NCBI GenBank assembly: GCA_942493065.1
Contig: OW818671.1
Span: forward strand, 1,116,001-1,180,000
DNA from: Sulfuricystis sp030824115
GTDB lineage: Bacteria; Pseudomonadota; Gammaproteobacteria; Burkholderiales; Rhodocyclaceae
Length of the DNA stretch: 64,000 nucleotides
Direction: 5' to 3'
Under the pieces are notes generated by a model that was not told the DNA's origin, did no database searches, and worked only from the letters and a program-made list of their open reading frames with translations. Of the stretch, positions 23,358 to 32,716 are shown one piece after another (within the stretch, counting starts at the first letter, position 1; every line of letters starts with the position of its first letter). The translations under genes were made by a program, and so were the position numbers.

Positions 23358-26057
23358 ATGCTTCTTCTTGTTGACGGGTCTTCGTATTTATACCGCGCTT
23401 TTCACGCCCTGCCCGATCTGCGCAATGCGGCGAACCAGCCGACCGGCGCCATCAAGGGCGTGTTGTCGATGCTGCGCCGCCTCGTCGCTGACTACCCGGC
23501 CGCCAACCAGCGCGCCGTCATCTTCGATGCCAAGGGCAAGACCTTCCGCGACGACTGGTATCCCGACTACAAGGCGCACCGGCCGCCAATGCCCGACGAT
23601 CTGGTTGCGCAAATCCAGCCGCTGCATGACGCCATCCGTGCGCTCGGCTGGCCTCTGTTGTGCGTCGAAGGCGTCGAAGCAGACGACGTGATCGGCACCC
23701 TCGCCACGCAGGCCGCTGCGCGCGGCGAGGACTGCGTGATTTCCACCGGCGACAAGGATCTCGCCCAGCTCGTCAACGCCCACGTCACGCTGGTTAACAC
23801 CATGAACGAGGAACGACTGGACAGCGCCGGCGTGACCGAAAAGTTCGGCGTGCCGCCCGTGCGCATCGTCGATTACCTCACGTTGGTTGGCGATACGGTC
23901 GATAACGTGCCGGGTGTCGCCAAGGTCGGCCCCAAGACCGCTGTGAAATGGCTGGCACAATATGGCACGCTAGACAACATCGTGGCTCATGCTGCCGAGA
24001 TCGGTGGCGTGGTCGGCGAGAACCTGCGCAAGCATCTGGATTTCCTGCCGCTCGGTCGCAGGCTCGTGACCGTTGCCTGTGACCTCGATCTGCCGGCAAT
24101 TGAACTGACGCCCGCCGCGCCCGACAAGGAAAAGCTCGCCGCGCTCTATGCCGAGCTCGACTTCAAAGCGTGGCAGCGCGAGTTGCAAGGGGACAAAGCC
24201 GATACACCTGCCGTCGTCCCAGCGCCGACATTTGAAAACACCGAGCCGGATCGCGCCGGCTACACCTGCATCATCAGCGAAGCGCAACTGGACGACTGGC
24301 TGCAGCGTCTGAACAGCGCGACGCTGGTTGCGCTCGACACCGAAACCACGGCGCTTGACCAGATGCAGGCGCAACTGGTGGGCCTCTCCTTCTGCATCGA
24401 ACCCGGCCAGGCGGCCTACCTGCCGCTGGCGCACAACTACGCCGGCGCGCCCGAACAACTGCCGCTGGCGGCCACACTTGAAAAACTCCGGCCGTGGCTC
24501 GAATCGACAACCCACGGCAAAGTCGGCCAGCACCTCAAATACGACCGCCACGTCTTCGCCAATCATGGCATCCGCCTCGCCGGCATTGTCGATGACACGT
24601 TGCTCGAATCCTATGTGCTGGAGTCTGACCAGTTGCATGAACTTGGCTCCCTCGCCGCGCGCCACTGCGGCCTCAAAACCATCAGCTACGATGACGTGAC
24701 CGGCAAGGGCGTCAATCGCATTTCCTTCGCGCAGGTCGACCTTGAGCGCGCCGCCAGCTATGCGGCCGAAGATGCCGATGTCACCCTGCAGGTGCATCAC
24801 GTTCTCGCGCCGCGCCTCAAGGCCGAAGCACGACTCGAAGCGCTCTACCGCGACATCGAGCTGCCGGTGGCCGAGATTCTGTTTCGCATGGAGCGCAATG
24901 GGGTGCTGATCGACAGCCAAGTCCTCGCCCAGCAAAGCGACGCCCTCGGCCGCCGCCTGATGGAGATCGAGGCGACAGCACACCAGCTCGCCGGCCAGCC
25001 CTTCAATCTCAACTCGCCCAAGCAGCTTGGCGAAATCCTGTTCACCAACCTCGGCCTGCCGGTGGTGAAAAAGACGCCCTCGGGCACGCCCTCGACCGAC
25101 GAGGAAGTGCTGCAGAAGCTCGCCGAGGATTACCCGCTGCCCAAGTGCCTGCTCGAACATCGCACGCTCGCCAAGCTCAAGGGCACCTACACCGACAAAC
25201 TGCCGAAGATGGTGAACCCCGCCACCGGCCGCGTGCATACGAGTTTTTCGCAGGCCGTCGCCGTCACCGGCCGGCTCGCCTCCTCCGATCCCAACCTGCA
25301 GAACATTCCGATCCGCACCGTGGAGGGCCGCCGAATTCGCGCCGCTTTCGTCGCCGCGCCCGGTTGCCGTCTTGTCAGCGCCGACTATTCGCAAATTGAG
25401 CTGCGCATCATGGCGCACCTCTCCAACGATGCTGGCCTGCTTGATGCCTTCGCGCGCGGCGAAGACGTGCATCGCGCCACGGCGGCCGAGGTGTTTGGCA
25501 TCACGCCCATCGAAGTCAGCAACGAGCAGCGCCGCGCCGCCAAGGCCATCAACTTCGGGTTGATCTACGGCATGAGCGCGTTTGGTTTGGCCAAGCAGAT
25601 CGACGTGGATCGGACGTCGGCGCAGACCTACATGGACCGCTACTTCGCGCGCTATCCCGGCGTCGCGCGCTATATGGAAGAAACGCGCAGCGCGGCGAAA
25701 GAGCGCGGCTACGTCGAAACCGTTTTTGGCCGCCGCCTCTGGCTACCCGAGATTCGCTCCAGCAATGCCGGCCGGCGACAAGGCGCCGAGCGTGCCGCGA
25801 TCAATGCGCCGATGCAAGGCACCGCCGCCGACCTCGTCAAGCTCGCGATGATTGCCGTACAGGGCTGGCTCGATAAGGAAAAGCTGCAGTCCAAGCTGAT
25901 CCTGCAAGTGCATGACGAACTGGTACTCGAAGTACCGGAAGCCGAATTGGCCGCCGTGAAAGCTGCATTGCCGCCGTTGATGGCGGGGGTGGCCAAGCTT
26001 TCAGTCCCGCTACTGGCAGAAGTGGGCGTCGGCGCGAACTGGGACGAGGCGCACTGA
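23358..26057 (+). CDS. polA: DNA polymerase I
   Basis: 899 residues with all three modules. The 5'-3' exonuclease (1-280) has LLLVDGSSYLYRAFHAL and DYLTLVGDTVDNVPGV. The 3'-5' exonuclease (about 295-490) keeps DTETTALD, so proofreading is probably active. The polymerase domain (500-899) has SADYSQIELRIMAHLS (motif A), RRAAKAINFGLIYGMS (motif B) and LQVHDELVLEVPE (motif C). A 24-mer copy (AVVPAPTF, residues about 285-292) is precisely in the linker between the exonuclease domains. It replaces RNA primers and fills repair gaps. Confidence 0.98.
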   Translation: MLLLVDGSSYLYRAFHALPDLRNAANQPTGAIKGVLSMLRRLVADYPAANQRAVIFDAKGKTFRDDWYPDYKAHRPPMPDDLVAQIQPLHDAIRALGWPLLCVEGVEADDVIGTLATQAAARGEDCVISTGDKDLAQLVNAHVTLVNTMNEERLDSAGVTEKFGVPPVRIVDYLTLVGDTVDNVPGVAKVGPKTAVKWLAQYGTLDNIVAHAAEIGGVVGENLRKHLDFLPLGRRLVTVACDLDLPAIELTPAAPDKEKLAALYAELDFKAWQRELQGDKADTPAVVPAPTFENTEPDRAGYTCIISEAQLDDWLQRLNSATLVALDTETTALDQMQAQLVGLSFCIEPGQAAYLPLAHNYAGAPEQLPLAATLEKLRPWLESTTHGKVGQHLKYDRHVFANHGIRLAGIVDDTLLESYVLESDQLHELGSLAARHCGLKTISYDDVTGKGVNRISFAQVDLERAASYAAEDADVTLQVHHVLAPRLKAEARLEALYRDIELPVAEILFRMERNGVLIDSQVLAQQSDALGRRLMEIEATAHQLAGQPFNLNSPKQLGEILFTNLGLPVVKKTPSGTPSTDEEVLQKLAEDYPLPKCLLEHRTLAKLKGTYTDKLPKMVNPATGRVHTSFSQAVAVTGRLASSDPNLQNIPIRTVEGRRIRAAFVAAPGCRLVSADYSQIELRIMAHLSNDAGLLDAFARGEDVHRATAAEVFGITPIEVSNEQRRAAKAINFGLIYGMSAFGLAKQIDVDRTSAQTYMDRYFARYPGVARYMEETRSAAKERGYVETVFGRRLWLPEIRSSNAGRRQGAERAAINAPMQGTAADLVKLAMIAVQGWLDKEKLQSKLILQVHDELVLEVPEAELAAVKAALPPLMAGVAKLSVPLLAEVGVGANWDEAH
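24210..24233 (-). repeat. Dispersed 24-mer, copy 7 (in polA linker)
   Basis: Minus-strand AAAT, GTCGGCGCTG, GGAC, GACGGC; all fixed positions match. On the polA strand it is read as AVVPAPTF between the two exonuclease domains. Confidence 0.85.
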
Positions 26058-26065
26058 CGATTTGA

Positions 26066-27265
26066 CTACTCGGCCCTGAGCGCCTCGACCGGGTCGAGTC
26101 TTGCCGCGCGCCGCGCCGGCAGCACGCCGGCGGCGAGGCCGATGACGATGGCGACGACTTCGGCGAGGATGACGAAGCTCAGCGGTGTCTGTACCGGCAA
26201 GGCGGGGATGACGAGGTGCAGCAACTGGGCGGTGCCGATGCCGAGGATGAGGCCGAGCAGGCCGCCGATGGCCGATAAGGCGACCGCTTCGCCGAGGAAG
26301 ATGCCGAGGATGGTGCGTTCGCGGGCGCCGAGTGCCTTGAGCAGGCCGATTTCGTTGGTGCGCTCGGTTACGGCGATGGTCATGATGGTGATGATGCCGA
26401 CGCCGCCGACCAGAAGGGATATGCCGCCAAGCGCCCCCACGGCGGCGGTGAGGACATTGAGGATCTTCGACAACGTGCGCAGCATGTCCTCCTGCGTGGT
26501 GAGCGTAAAGTCCTCGCGCCCGTGCCGTATCACCAGCGCCGACTTTACGGCTTCGGCCACGGTCTTGGCATCCAGACCCTCGCGGTAGGTGAGGTTGATG
26601 CGCAGCAGGCCCTCGCGGTTATACAGTTCGAGCGCCCGTGCCGTCGGAATGAAGACCGTGTCGTCGAGATCCATGCCGAGGAACTGTCCCTTGGGGGCCA
26701 TCACACCAACGATGCGGAACTGCATGCCGCCGATGCGCAGGCGCTGGCCGAGTGCCGGTGCGCTGCCGAACAGTTCCTGCTTGAGCTTGGGGCCGAGCAC
26801 GGCGAGCGGCCGCGCATGCTCGAAAGCTTCATTGGGCAGGAAGCTGCCGCTTTGCACCTGCATCTTGTACATCGCCGGCACGTGCGGGCCGACACCCTGC
26901 ACCGTGGTACGCCGCAAACGGCCGTTGGCGCCAACCTCGGAGTTGCCCCAGACGCCGGGCGTGACGGCGGTGACGCCTGGTATGCGTTCGAGCGCGCGCG
27001 CATCGTCAAGCGTTAGGAGGCGCACGGTCGTTTGCAGGCCGCCCGGCCCGCCGCTGGCCTTGGTCTTGCCCGGCGCAATCTCGATGACATTGGTGCCGAA
27101 CTGGGTGAATTCGTTGAGCACGAAACGATGCACGCCCTCGCCGATGCTGGTGAGCAGGATCACGGCGGCAATGCCGACGGCGATGCCGAGCAGCGTGAGG
27201 AAGCTGCGCAGGCGGTGCGCGGTAAGGGCGCGCATCGACAATGTGAGCAGGTCGGTAAAGGTCAT
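26066..27265 (-). CDS. MacB-like ABC transporter permease (second copy)
   Basis: 399 residues. The MacB/FtsX layout is seen: an N-terminal helix (LRSFLTLLGIAVGIAAVILLTS), a large periplasmic domain (40-270), and three C-terminal helices including a GLLKALGARERTILG coupling segment. It probably pairs with the upstream permease as a heterodimer driven by the shared ATPase. It overlaps that gene by four bases (ATGA). A diverged 24-mer copy encodes KSALVIRH in the periplasmic domain. Substrate unknown. Confidence 0.9.
   Translation of the reverse strand: MTFTDLLTLSMRALTAHRLRSFLTLLGIAVGIAAVILLTSIGEGVHRFVLNEFTQFGTNVIEIAPGKTKASGGPGGLQTTVRLLTLDDARALERIPGVTAVTPGVWGNSEVGANGRLRRTTVQGVGPHVPAMYKMQVQSGSFLPNEAFEHARPLAVLGPKLKQELFGSAPALGQRLRIGGMQFRIVGVMAPKGQFLGMDLDDTVFIPTARALELYNREGLLRINLTYREGLDAKTVAEAVKSALVIRHGREDFTLTTQEDMLRTLSKILNVLTAAVGALGGISLLVGGVGIITIMTIAVTERTNEIGLLKALGARERTILGIFLGEAVALSAIGGLLGLILGIGTAQLLHLVIPALPVQTPLSFVILAEVVAIVIGLAAGVLPARRAARLDPVEALRAE
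26524..26547 (-). repeat. Dispersed 24-mer, copy 8 (diverged, in ABC permease)
   Basis: Minus-strand TAAA, GTCGGCGCTG, GTGA, TACGGC: two mismatches at fixed positions. It is read as KSALVIRH. Confidence 0.6.
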
Positions 27266-28464
27266 CTCTTGGCGAGCGCCTGCACCGCATCAAGCTGCGC
27301 GGCGCGGCGTGCCGGCATGACGCCGAACAGCAGGCCGGTGGAGAGGGCGGTCAGCAGGGCGGCGATGACGGCCCAGTCGGGCGGGTAGGCCGGCAGCGTC
27401 GGCACGGCGGTGCGCAGGGCGAAGGCACCGAGCTGGCCGAGCAGATAGCCGACCAGTGCACCGCTGGCCGAGAGCAGCGTGGCTTCGGCAAGGAAGGCGT
27501 TGCGAATTGCACCCGCTTCGGCGCCGAGCGCCTTGAGCAGGCCGATCTCGTTGGTGCGCAGGGCCACGGCGACAAGCATCACGTTCATGACGAGAATGCC
27601 GGCGACGGCGAGGCTGATGGCGGCGATGCCGGCAACGCCATAGGTGAGTGTGCCGAGGATGCGGTCGAAAGTTTCCAGGACGGCATCCTGCGTGATGACC
27701 GTGACATCCTCCTCGCCGTCGTGGCGCGCCTTGACGATTTCCAGCGCCTGCGCTCGTGCCTGTTCGATCAGCGGCCGGCCGCGTGCCTCGACGAGGATGC
27801 GGAACAGCGTGTTGGTATCGAACATCGCCTGCGCGACCGTTACCGGCAGGATCACCACTTCGTCGGCATTCATGCCCAGCCCCTGCCCCGACTGGCCGAG
27901 CACGCCGATGATGCGCAGGCGCCGGTCGCCGATGCGCAGCACCTGGCCGAGCGCCGGCTGGTTGCCAAACAGTTCGCTCTGAATCTTGGCGCCGATTACG
28001 GCCACCGCCGCATTGGCATCTTCGGCGGGCAGAAAGCGGCCTTGCGCCAGTTCCATGCGGCGCAGCTTGAGATAGTCGGCGGTGGTGCCGACGATGGTGA
28101 CATCGCGCAGCTTGCCGTTGAAGACGGCTTCGGAAGTGCCGACCGTGATCGGTGCCGTGCGCAATACCGCCGGGGCGCGGGTAATCGCCTGGGCATCGCC
28201 TACCGTCAGATCGCGCGGCGTGCTGGTCACGGCATTGACGGGATTGAAGCCGCCGGTTTCCGAGCGGCCGGGCAGGACGATGACGAGGTTGCTGCCGAGC
28301 GAAGCGAATTCATTGACGACATAGCGGCGTGCCCCATCGCCGAGCGCCGTGAGCACCACCACGGCGGCCACGCCGATGCTCATCGCCAGCACCATCAGAA
28401 ATGTGCGCAGCGGATAACCGGTGGCGGCGCGCGTGGCGAAGCGCAGGGTGTCAGGTAGCTTCAT
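27262..28464 (-). CDS. MacB-like ABC transporter permease (first copy)
   Basis: 400 residues with the same FtsX/MacB topology as its neighbour: helix 1 FLMVLAMSIGVAAVVVLTAL, a periplasmic domain (about 45-270), and three C-terminal helices with LRTNEIGLLKALGAEAGAI. The two permeases are recognisably related but clearly diverged, consistent with an old duplication and a heterodimeric exporter. It overlaps the ATPase gene by 14 bases and the next permease by four. Confidence 0.9.
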   Translation of the reverse strand: MKLPDTLRFATRAATGYPLRTFLMVLAMSIGVAAVVVLTALGDGARRYVVNEFASLGSNLVIVLPGRSETGGFNPVNAVTSTPRDLTVGDAQAITRAPAVLRTAPITVGTSEAVFNGKLRDVTIVGTTADYLKLRRMELAQGRFLPAEDANAAVAVIGAKIQSELFGNQPALGQVLRIGDRRLRIIGVLGQSGQGLGMNADEVVILPVTVAQAMFDTNTLFRILVEARGRPLIEQARAQALEIVKARHDGEEDVTVITQDAVLETFDRILGTLTYGVAGIAAISLAVAGILVMNVMLVAVALRTNEIGLLKALGAEAGAIRNAFLAEATLLSASGALVGYLLGQLGAFALRTAVPTLPAYPPDWAVIAALLTALSTGLLFGVMPARRAAQLDAVQALAKR

Positions 28465-29131
28465 CCGTCATCTTCCGGCCATCCTGCATGACGACGCGGC
28501 GCCGCGCACGCGCGCCGAGGGCGGCATCGTGGGTCACCATGATTAGTGTTACGCCGCCGGCATTGAGCATTTCGAGCAGGTGAATGACATCCTCGCCGGT
28601 GGCGCGGTCGAGGTTGCCGGTTGGTTCGTCGGCGAGGATTACCGCCGGCTGCATGATGGTGGCGCGGGCGATGGCGACGCGCTGGCGCTGGCCGCCGGAG
28701 AGTTGGTCGGGGCGATGGTCAGCGCGGTTGGCGAGGCCGAAATCCTGCAGGGCCTTGTCGACGCGGCGGCTGCGTTCGGCCGGCTCGATGCCGGCCAGCA
28801 TCAGCGGCAGGGCGATGTTCTCGGCGGCGGTGAGGCGCGGCACCAGATGAAAGCTCTGAAAGACAAAACCGATGCGCTCGCGCCGCACGCGTGCCTGTTC
28901 GTCGGCGGTGAGCGTGGTGACATCGCGGCCTTCGAGCCGGTAGGCGCCGGTGTTGGGATGGTCGAGCAGGCCAAGCAGGTTGAGCAGGGTGGATTTTCCG
29001 GAACCGGACTGGCCCATCACGGCGACGTACTCGCCAGCGTTGATGGCGAGATCGAGACCGGCCAGCGCATGTACCTCGCTGTCACCGAGCGTGAAGCTGC
29101 GCTCGATGCCGGTCAATTCAATGAGCGCCAT
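28451..29131 (-). CDS. MacB/LolD-type ABC transporter ATP-binding protein
   Basis: 226 residues. Walker A GQSGSGKSTLLNLLG near residue 41, Q-loop FVFQSFHLVPRLTA, signature LSGGQRQRVAIARA near 146, Walker B VILADEPTGNLD near 166, and H-loop VTHDAALG. It belongs to the class that powers mechanotransmission exporters rather than importers. The start overlaps the adaptor stop by one base (TAATG). It energises the two adjacent permeases. Confidence 0.95.
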   Translation of the reverse strand: MALIELTGIERSFTLGDSEVHALAGLDLAINAGEYVAVMGQSGSGKSTLLNLLGLLDHPNTGAYRLEGRDVTTLTADEQARVRRERIGFVFQSFHLVPRLTAAENIALPLMLAGIEPAERSRRVDKALQDFGLANRADHRPDQLSGGQRQRVAIARATIMQPAVILADEPTGNLDRATGEDVIHLLEMLNAGGVTLIMVTHDAALGARARRRVVMQDGRKMTDEAT

Positions 29132-30273
29132 TACTTGGCCTCTTCGACGACACGCACGCCGGGTTTCACGCCCTCTTTTTCCAGCGAGAGAACGATGCGG
29201 TCGCCGGCCGTCAGGCCTTCCAGCACCTCGGTGAATTCCCAGTTGGCCAGACCGGGCTTGATGGTGCGCGCAGCCAGTTTGCCGTCGGCATCCAGCACCA
29301 GTACGCGACTGCCTTCCTGCAACGTGGCCGTCGGGATGCGCACGACGTTTTCGCGGGCCTCCAGCAGAATTTCGACGTCGGCGCTGTAGCCGACCAGCAG
29401 GCCCTGAATATCGCCGGGTGTGGCGAAATCGACTTCGACATCGACGGTGCGCGCCTGTTTCTCGACGGCGGTGACATACGGTGCCACGCGCCGCACCTTG
29501 CCCTCGAAGACGCGATTGGCGTAGGCATCGAGGCGGATGCGCACGCGCTGGCCGGGATGCACCTTGGGCGCATCGAGTTCGTCCATCGGCGCCTTGACGT
29601 AGAGACAGGAGGCATCGATCAGGTCGATGGCGGGCGGGGTGGGCACGCCTGGTGGCGAAGGCGTCGAATACTCGCCGACCTCACCGACGATCTTGGCGAC
29701 GGTGCCGTCGAAGGGGGCGATCAGCCGGGTGCGGCCCTGTTCCACTTCGGTGACGCGGATGCGCGCATTGGCTTGGCCGACATCGGCCTTGGCGGTGGCG
29801 CAGGCCGCCTGTTTGGCTTCGGTTTCGGCGCGTGCAGCTTCCTCGCGCGATTGCGAAATGAAGCCATCCTTGCGCATTTTGATGGTGCGCTCCAGTTCGC
29901 GCGCGGCATTGGCGGCAAGCGTGCAGGATTCGGCGATGCGCTGTTGCGAGAGATTGCGCTGGGCCACGGCGAGGGATTTTTGCGCCTGTTGATCGTCGTT
30001 CCACAGCTTCATCAGAAGCTGCCCCTTCTTCACCTGATCGCCTTCCTTGACGCCGAGATATTCGATGCGGCCGCCCATGATGGTGGAAAGTTTGGTGCGC
30101 TGGCAGGCTTCGACCGTGCCGGCGCGGGTGTTGGCCAGGGTGGATTCGACGAGACCGGCGCTGACCGTATGCAGGCGCACCGGGATTGGTTTCGGCCGTG
30201 TCAGCCAGAAGCCGGCAGCGGCCAGCAGGACGAGGGCAAGGACGATCAACAGCAGGCGGGGAGCGGTTTTCAT
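29131..30273 (-). CDS. HlyD/MacA-family periplasmic adaptor subunit
   Basis: 380 residues. An N-terminal anchor helix (LLLIVLALVLLAAAGFWLTR), lipoyl/barrel-sandwich halves (EGDQVKKGQLLMKLWN and RLIAPFDGTVAKIVGEVGEY), a long alpha-hairpin between them (about 85-180) and a beta-barrel (GYSADVEILLEARENVVRIP). It would link the inner-membrane ABC permeases to an outer-membrane channel such as TolC, which is not encoded nearby. Overlaps of four bases with gdx and one base with the ATPase tie it into one operon. Confidence 0.92.
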   Translation of the reverse strand: MKTAPRLLLIVLALVLLAAAGFWLTRPKPIPVRLHTVSAGLVESTLANTRAGTVEACQRTKLSTIMGGRIEYLGVKEGDQVKKGQLLMKLWNDDQQAQKSLAVAQRNLSQQRIAESCTLAANAARELERTIKMRKDGFISQSREEAARAETEAKQAACATAKADVGQANARIRVTEVEQGRTRLIAPFDGTVAKIVGEVGEYSTPSPPGVPTPPAIDLIDASCLYVKAPMDELDAPKVHPGQRVRIRLDAYANRVFEGKVRRVAPYVTAVEKQARTVDVEVDFATPGDIQGLLVGYSADVEILLEARENVVRIPTATLQEGSRVLVLDADGKLAARTIKPGLANWEFTEVLEGLTAGDRIVLSLEKEGVKPGVRVVEEAK

Positions 30274-30608
30274 TTGGTCACCATTTTCAGGCCGAGGATG
30301 CCGGTGACGATCAGGCCGATACAGACCAGTCGGGCAACCTCGCGCGATTCGCCAAACAGGAGCATGCCGAGGGTGGCCGTGCCAACGGCACCGATACCGG
30401 TCCAGATGGCATAGGCGGTGCCGACCGGCAGGGTTTTCAGCGACCAGCCGAGCAGCACCACCGAGGCGGTCATGGCGGTGAGCGTCAGCACGCTGGGGAC
30501 GAGCCGCGAAAACCCTTCGGTGTATTTGAGACCAATCGCCCAGGCAATTTCACACAGACCGGCGATCAGCAGAATGCCCCAGGCAGCGGCGGGTGAGAGC
30601 GTTGGCAT
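30270..30608 (-). CDS. gdx: Small multidrug resistance family exporter, Gdx/SugE type
   Basis: 112 residues, four helices. The essential Glu is in LCEIAWAIGLKYTEGFSR, and the Gdx-type signature LPVGTAYAIWTGIGAVGTA is present; both favour the guanidinium exporter subgroup over EmrE. It functions as a dual-topology dimer exchanging the cation for protons. Many gdx genes follow a guanidine riboswitch. Here there is no leader at all: its ATG overlaps the stop of the GGDEF-EAL gene (ATGA), so that control is absent. Confidence 0.9.
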   Translation of the reverse strand: MPTLSPAAAWGILLIAGLCEIAWAIGLKYTEGFSRLVPSVLTLTAMTASVVLLGWSLKTLPVGTAYAIWTGIGAVGTATLGMLLFGESREVARLVCIGLIVTGILGLKMVTK

Positions 30609-32686
30609 CAGTGCACCCGTGCCAGTGGCGGGGCTGCCCAGTGGGCCGCGAATGCCGCTGCCGGCAGCGGCTTGCCGAATAGGAAACCCTGAATCTGGTC
30701 GCAGCCGTGCGCACGCAGAAACGCCAGTTGGTGATCGCTATCCACGCCCTCGGCCACGGTGTCGAGCTGCAGGCTTCTGGCCAGCGCGATGATGGCGCGG
30801 ATGATCGCTTCGTCGCCGGTGTTCTGGCCGATGCCGATGATGAAGGCGCGGTCGATCTTGAGCGTGTCAATCGGCAGCATCTTGAGATAGGCGAGCGAGG
30901 AATAGCCGGTGCCGAAATCGTCGATAGCCAGCTGTACGCCCAGATCATTCAGCCCTTCGAGAATGCTCAGGGCATCCTCCATGTTCATGATCACCGACTC
31001 GGTGATCTCGAGCTCCAGCGAGGTGGCTTCAAGTCCGGTTTCGGCAAGTACACGACGCACCATGTCGACGACATCGCTGCGCTCGATCTGCTTGACCGAG
31101 AGGTTGACCGAGACCTTGGGCACCACCATGCCGATGGCGCGCCAAGCCATCATCTGCGCACAGGCCTGACGCAGTACCCATTCGCCCAGCGGCACGATGA
31201 AGCCGGTTTCTTCGGCCAGCGGGATGAAGCGCACCGGCGAGACATTGCCCAGTTCCGGGTTAACCCAGCGCAGCAGCGCTTCGGCACCGACCGGCTGGCC
31301 GCCGATATCGACCTTGATCTGGTAATGCATGGACAATTCGTCAGCCTCGATGGCGCGGCGCAGCAGGTTTTCCAGGTGGCTACGCTCCTGCGCATGACGC
31401 GTCATTTCCGGCGTGTAGAAATGGCTGCGGCTGCGGCCATGCGCCTTGGCCTGATACATGGCGGTGTCGGCATTGCGCACCAGCGTATCGACATCCTCGC
31501 CGTCGTCCGGGTAGAGGCAGATGCCGATGCTGGCGGCGACGAACAATTCATGCGCCTGAATCGTGAACGGTTGCGACAGCAGTTCGATCAGCTTTTCGGC
31601 CACGCGCTGGGCTTCGTGGCTGTCCTTGAGGTCTTCGATGACGCAGATGAATTCGTCGCCACCCAGCCGCGCCAGCGTGTCGGCGGTGCGCAGGTGCGCC
31701 ACCAGCCGTTGCGTGACGGCCACCAGCAATTCGTCGCCGATGGCATGGCCGAGCGTGTCATTCACTTCCTTGAAGCGATCAAGGTCGACAAACAGAACGG
31801 CCAGTTGCCGCTGATTGCGTGCCGCCAGACTGAGGCTGTGGCGCAGTTGTTCGGCAAACATCAGGCGGTTGGGCAGGCCGGTGAGCGGGTCGTGGTGGGC
31901 CAGGTGATCAAGGCGAATCTCGGCATTGCGGCGTTCGGCCACTTCGGCCTGCAATTCGGCCGTGCGGGCTTGCACGCGCTGGTCCAGCTCGCGGTTGCTG
32001 GTCTCCAGTTCATCGGCCTGCTGCCGCAGGATGCCCTGCGCGCGCCGGACCACCAGCAGTTGCAGCAGGAACAATGCGGCCAGGACGGTAAATACGATCA
32101 GCGAGATGCGCCAGAGGGTCTGGTTGATCTGCTTCAGGGTGGCGGTGACGTCCTGATAAAGCTCGATCACACCTTCGACATGTCCCGCGTCGTTGGTCAG
32201 CGGGACGTAGCTGGAGACGACATCGATTTCGGCCAGCGTTCCGTCGAAGCTGTCGAAGCTGTTGCGGTGGGTCAGTTCACTGATGGCCTGACCACTCAGG
32301 GCGGCGATGAAACCGGCATTGGTTTTCCTGCTTTCGCCGATCTGTGCGGGATCGGTGGACAGGATGGTCAGGCCGTCGCGGTTGTAGATCTTGGCCTTGA
32401 CGATGGTGGTATCGGCCATCATGCGGACGACGGCCTGGCGTAGGGTCAGGCTCTCGTCGGCATGACGCAGGGAGTCAAGGTCGCGCAGGTAGGAGAGCTC
32501 AAGAAACTGCGTGAAACGCGACCACAGCGAATTGCGAAACACGGTGGTCATCGCCGCGTTGTGTGCTTCGGTTGCGGCGATCAGTTGATGTACGGCGTTG
32601 TTGCGGTAGTAATTACCCAATATCCCGCCCGCCATGACGATCAGGACGAAGGACAGCGTCGAGAAATAGCGGGTGAGGTTGAACAT
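30608..32686 (-). CDS. GGDEF-EAL c-di-GMP enzyme with periplasmic sensor domain
   Basis: 692 residues from the ATG at 32686; an upstream start at 32968 would run through the repeat and hemL. Two membrane helices (about 8-25 and 180-205) bracket a Cache-like periplasmic sensor. A coiled coil (LETSNRELDQRVQARTAELQ split) leads to a GGDEF domain with intact RLGGDEFICV, then an EAL domain with AEALLRW, NLSVKQ, LEITESV, DDFGTGYSS and AEGVDS. Both catalytic motifs look complete, so synthesis, hydrolysis or both are possible. It heads an operon with gdx and the ABC exporter. Confidence 0.93.
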   Translation of the reverse strand: MFNLTRYFSTLSFVLIVMAGGILGNYYRNNAVHQLIAATEAHNAAMTTVFRNSLWSRFTQFLELSYLRDLDSLRHADESLTLRQAVVRMMADTTIVKAKIYNRDGLTILSTDPAQIGESRKTNAGFIAALSGQAISELTHRNSFDSFDGTLAEIDVVSSYVPLTNDAGHVEGVIELYQDVTATLKQINQTLWRISLIVFTVLAALFLLQLLVVRRAQGILRQQADELETSNRELDQRVQARTAELQAEVAERRNAEIRLDHLAHHDPLTGLPNRLMFAEQLRHSLSLAARNQRQLAVLFVDLDRFKEVNDTLGHAIGDELLVAVTQRLVAHLRTADTLARLGGDEFICVIEDLKDSHEAQRVAEKLIELLSQPFTIQAHELFVAASIGICLYPDDGEDVDTLVRNADTAMYQAKAHGRSRSHFYTPEMTRHAQERSHLENLLRRAIEADELSMHYQIKVDIGGQPVGAEALLRWVNPELGNVSPVRFIPLAEETGFIVPLGEWVLRQACAQMMAWRAIGMVVPKVSVNLSVKQIERSDVVDMVRRVLAETGLEATSLELEITESVIMNMEDALSILEGLNDLGVQLAIDDFGTGYSSLAYLKMLPIDTLKIDRAFIIGIGQNTGDEAIIRAIIALARSLQLDTVAEGVDSDHQLAFLRAHGCDQIQGFLFGKPLPAAAFAAHWAAPPLARVH

Positions 32687-32692
32687 GGTTGC

Positions 32693-32716
32693 GCCGTCCT
32701 GCCAGCGCCGACTTTT
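32693..32716 (-). repeat. Dispersed 24-mer, copy 9 (after hemL stop)
   Basis: Minus-strand AAAA, GTCGGCGCTG, GCAG, GACGGC; all fixed positions match. Its AAAA overlaps the hemL TAA stop, and it ends six bases before the GGDEF-EAL start codon. Confidence 0.85.

Noticed and set aside
30608..30700. Guanidine riboswitch ahead of gdx
   Set aside because: gdx starts inside the stop codon of the upstream gene, so there is no untranslated leader.
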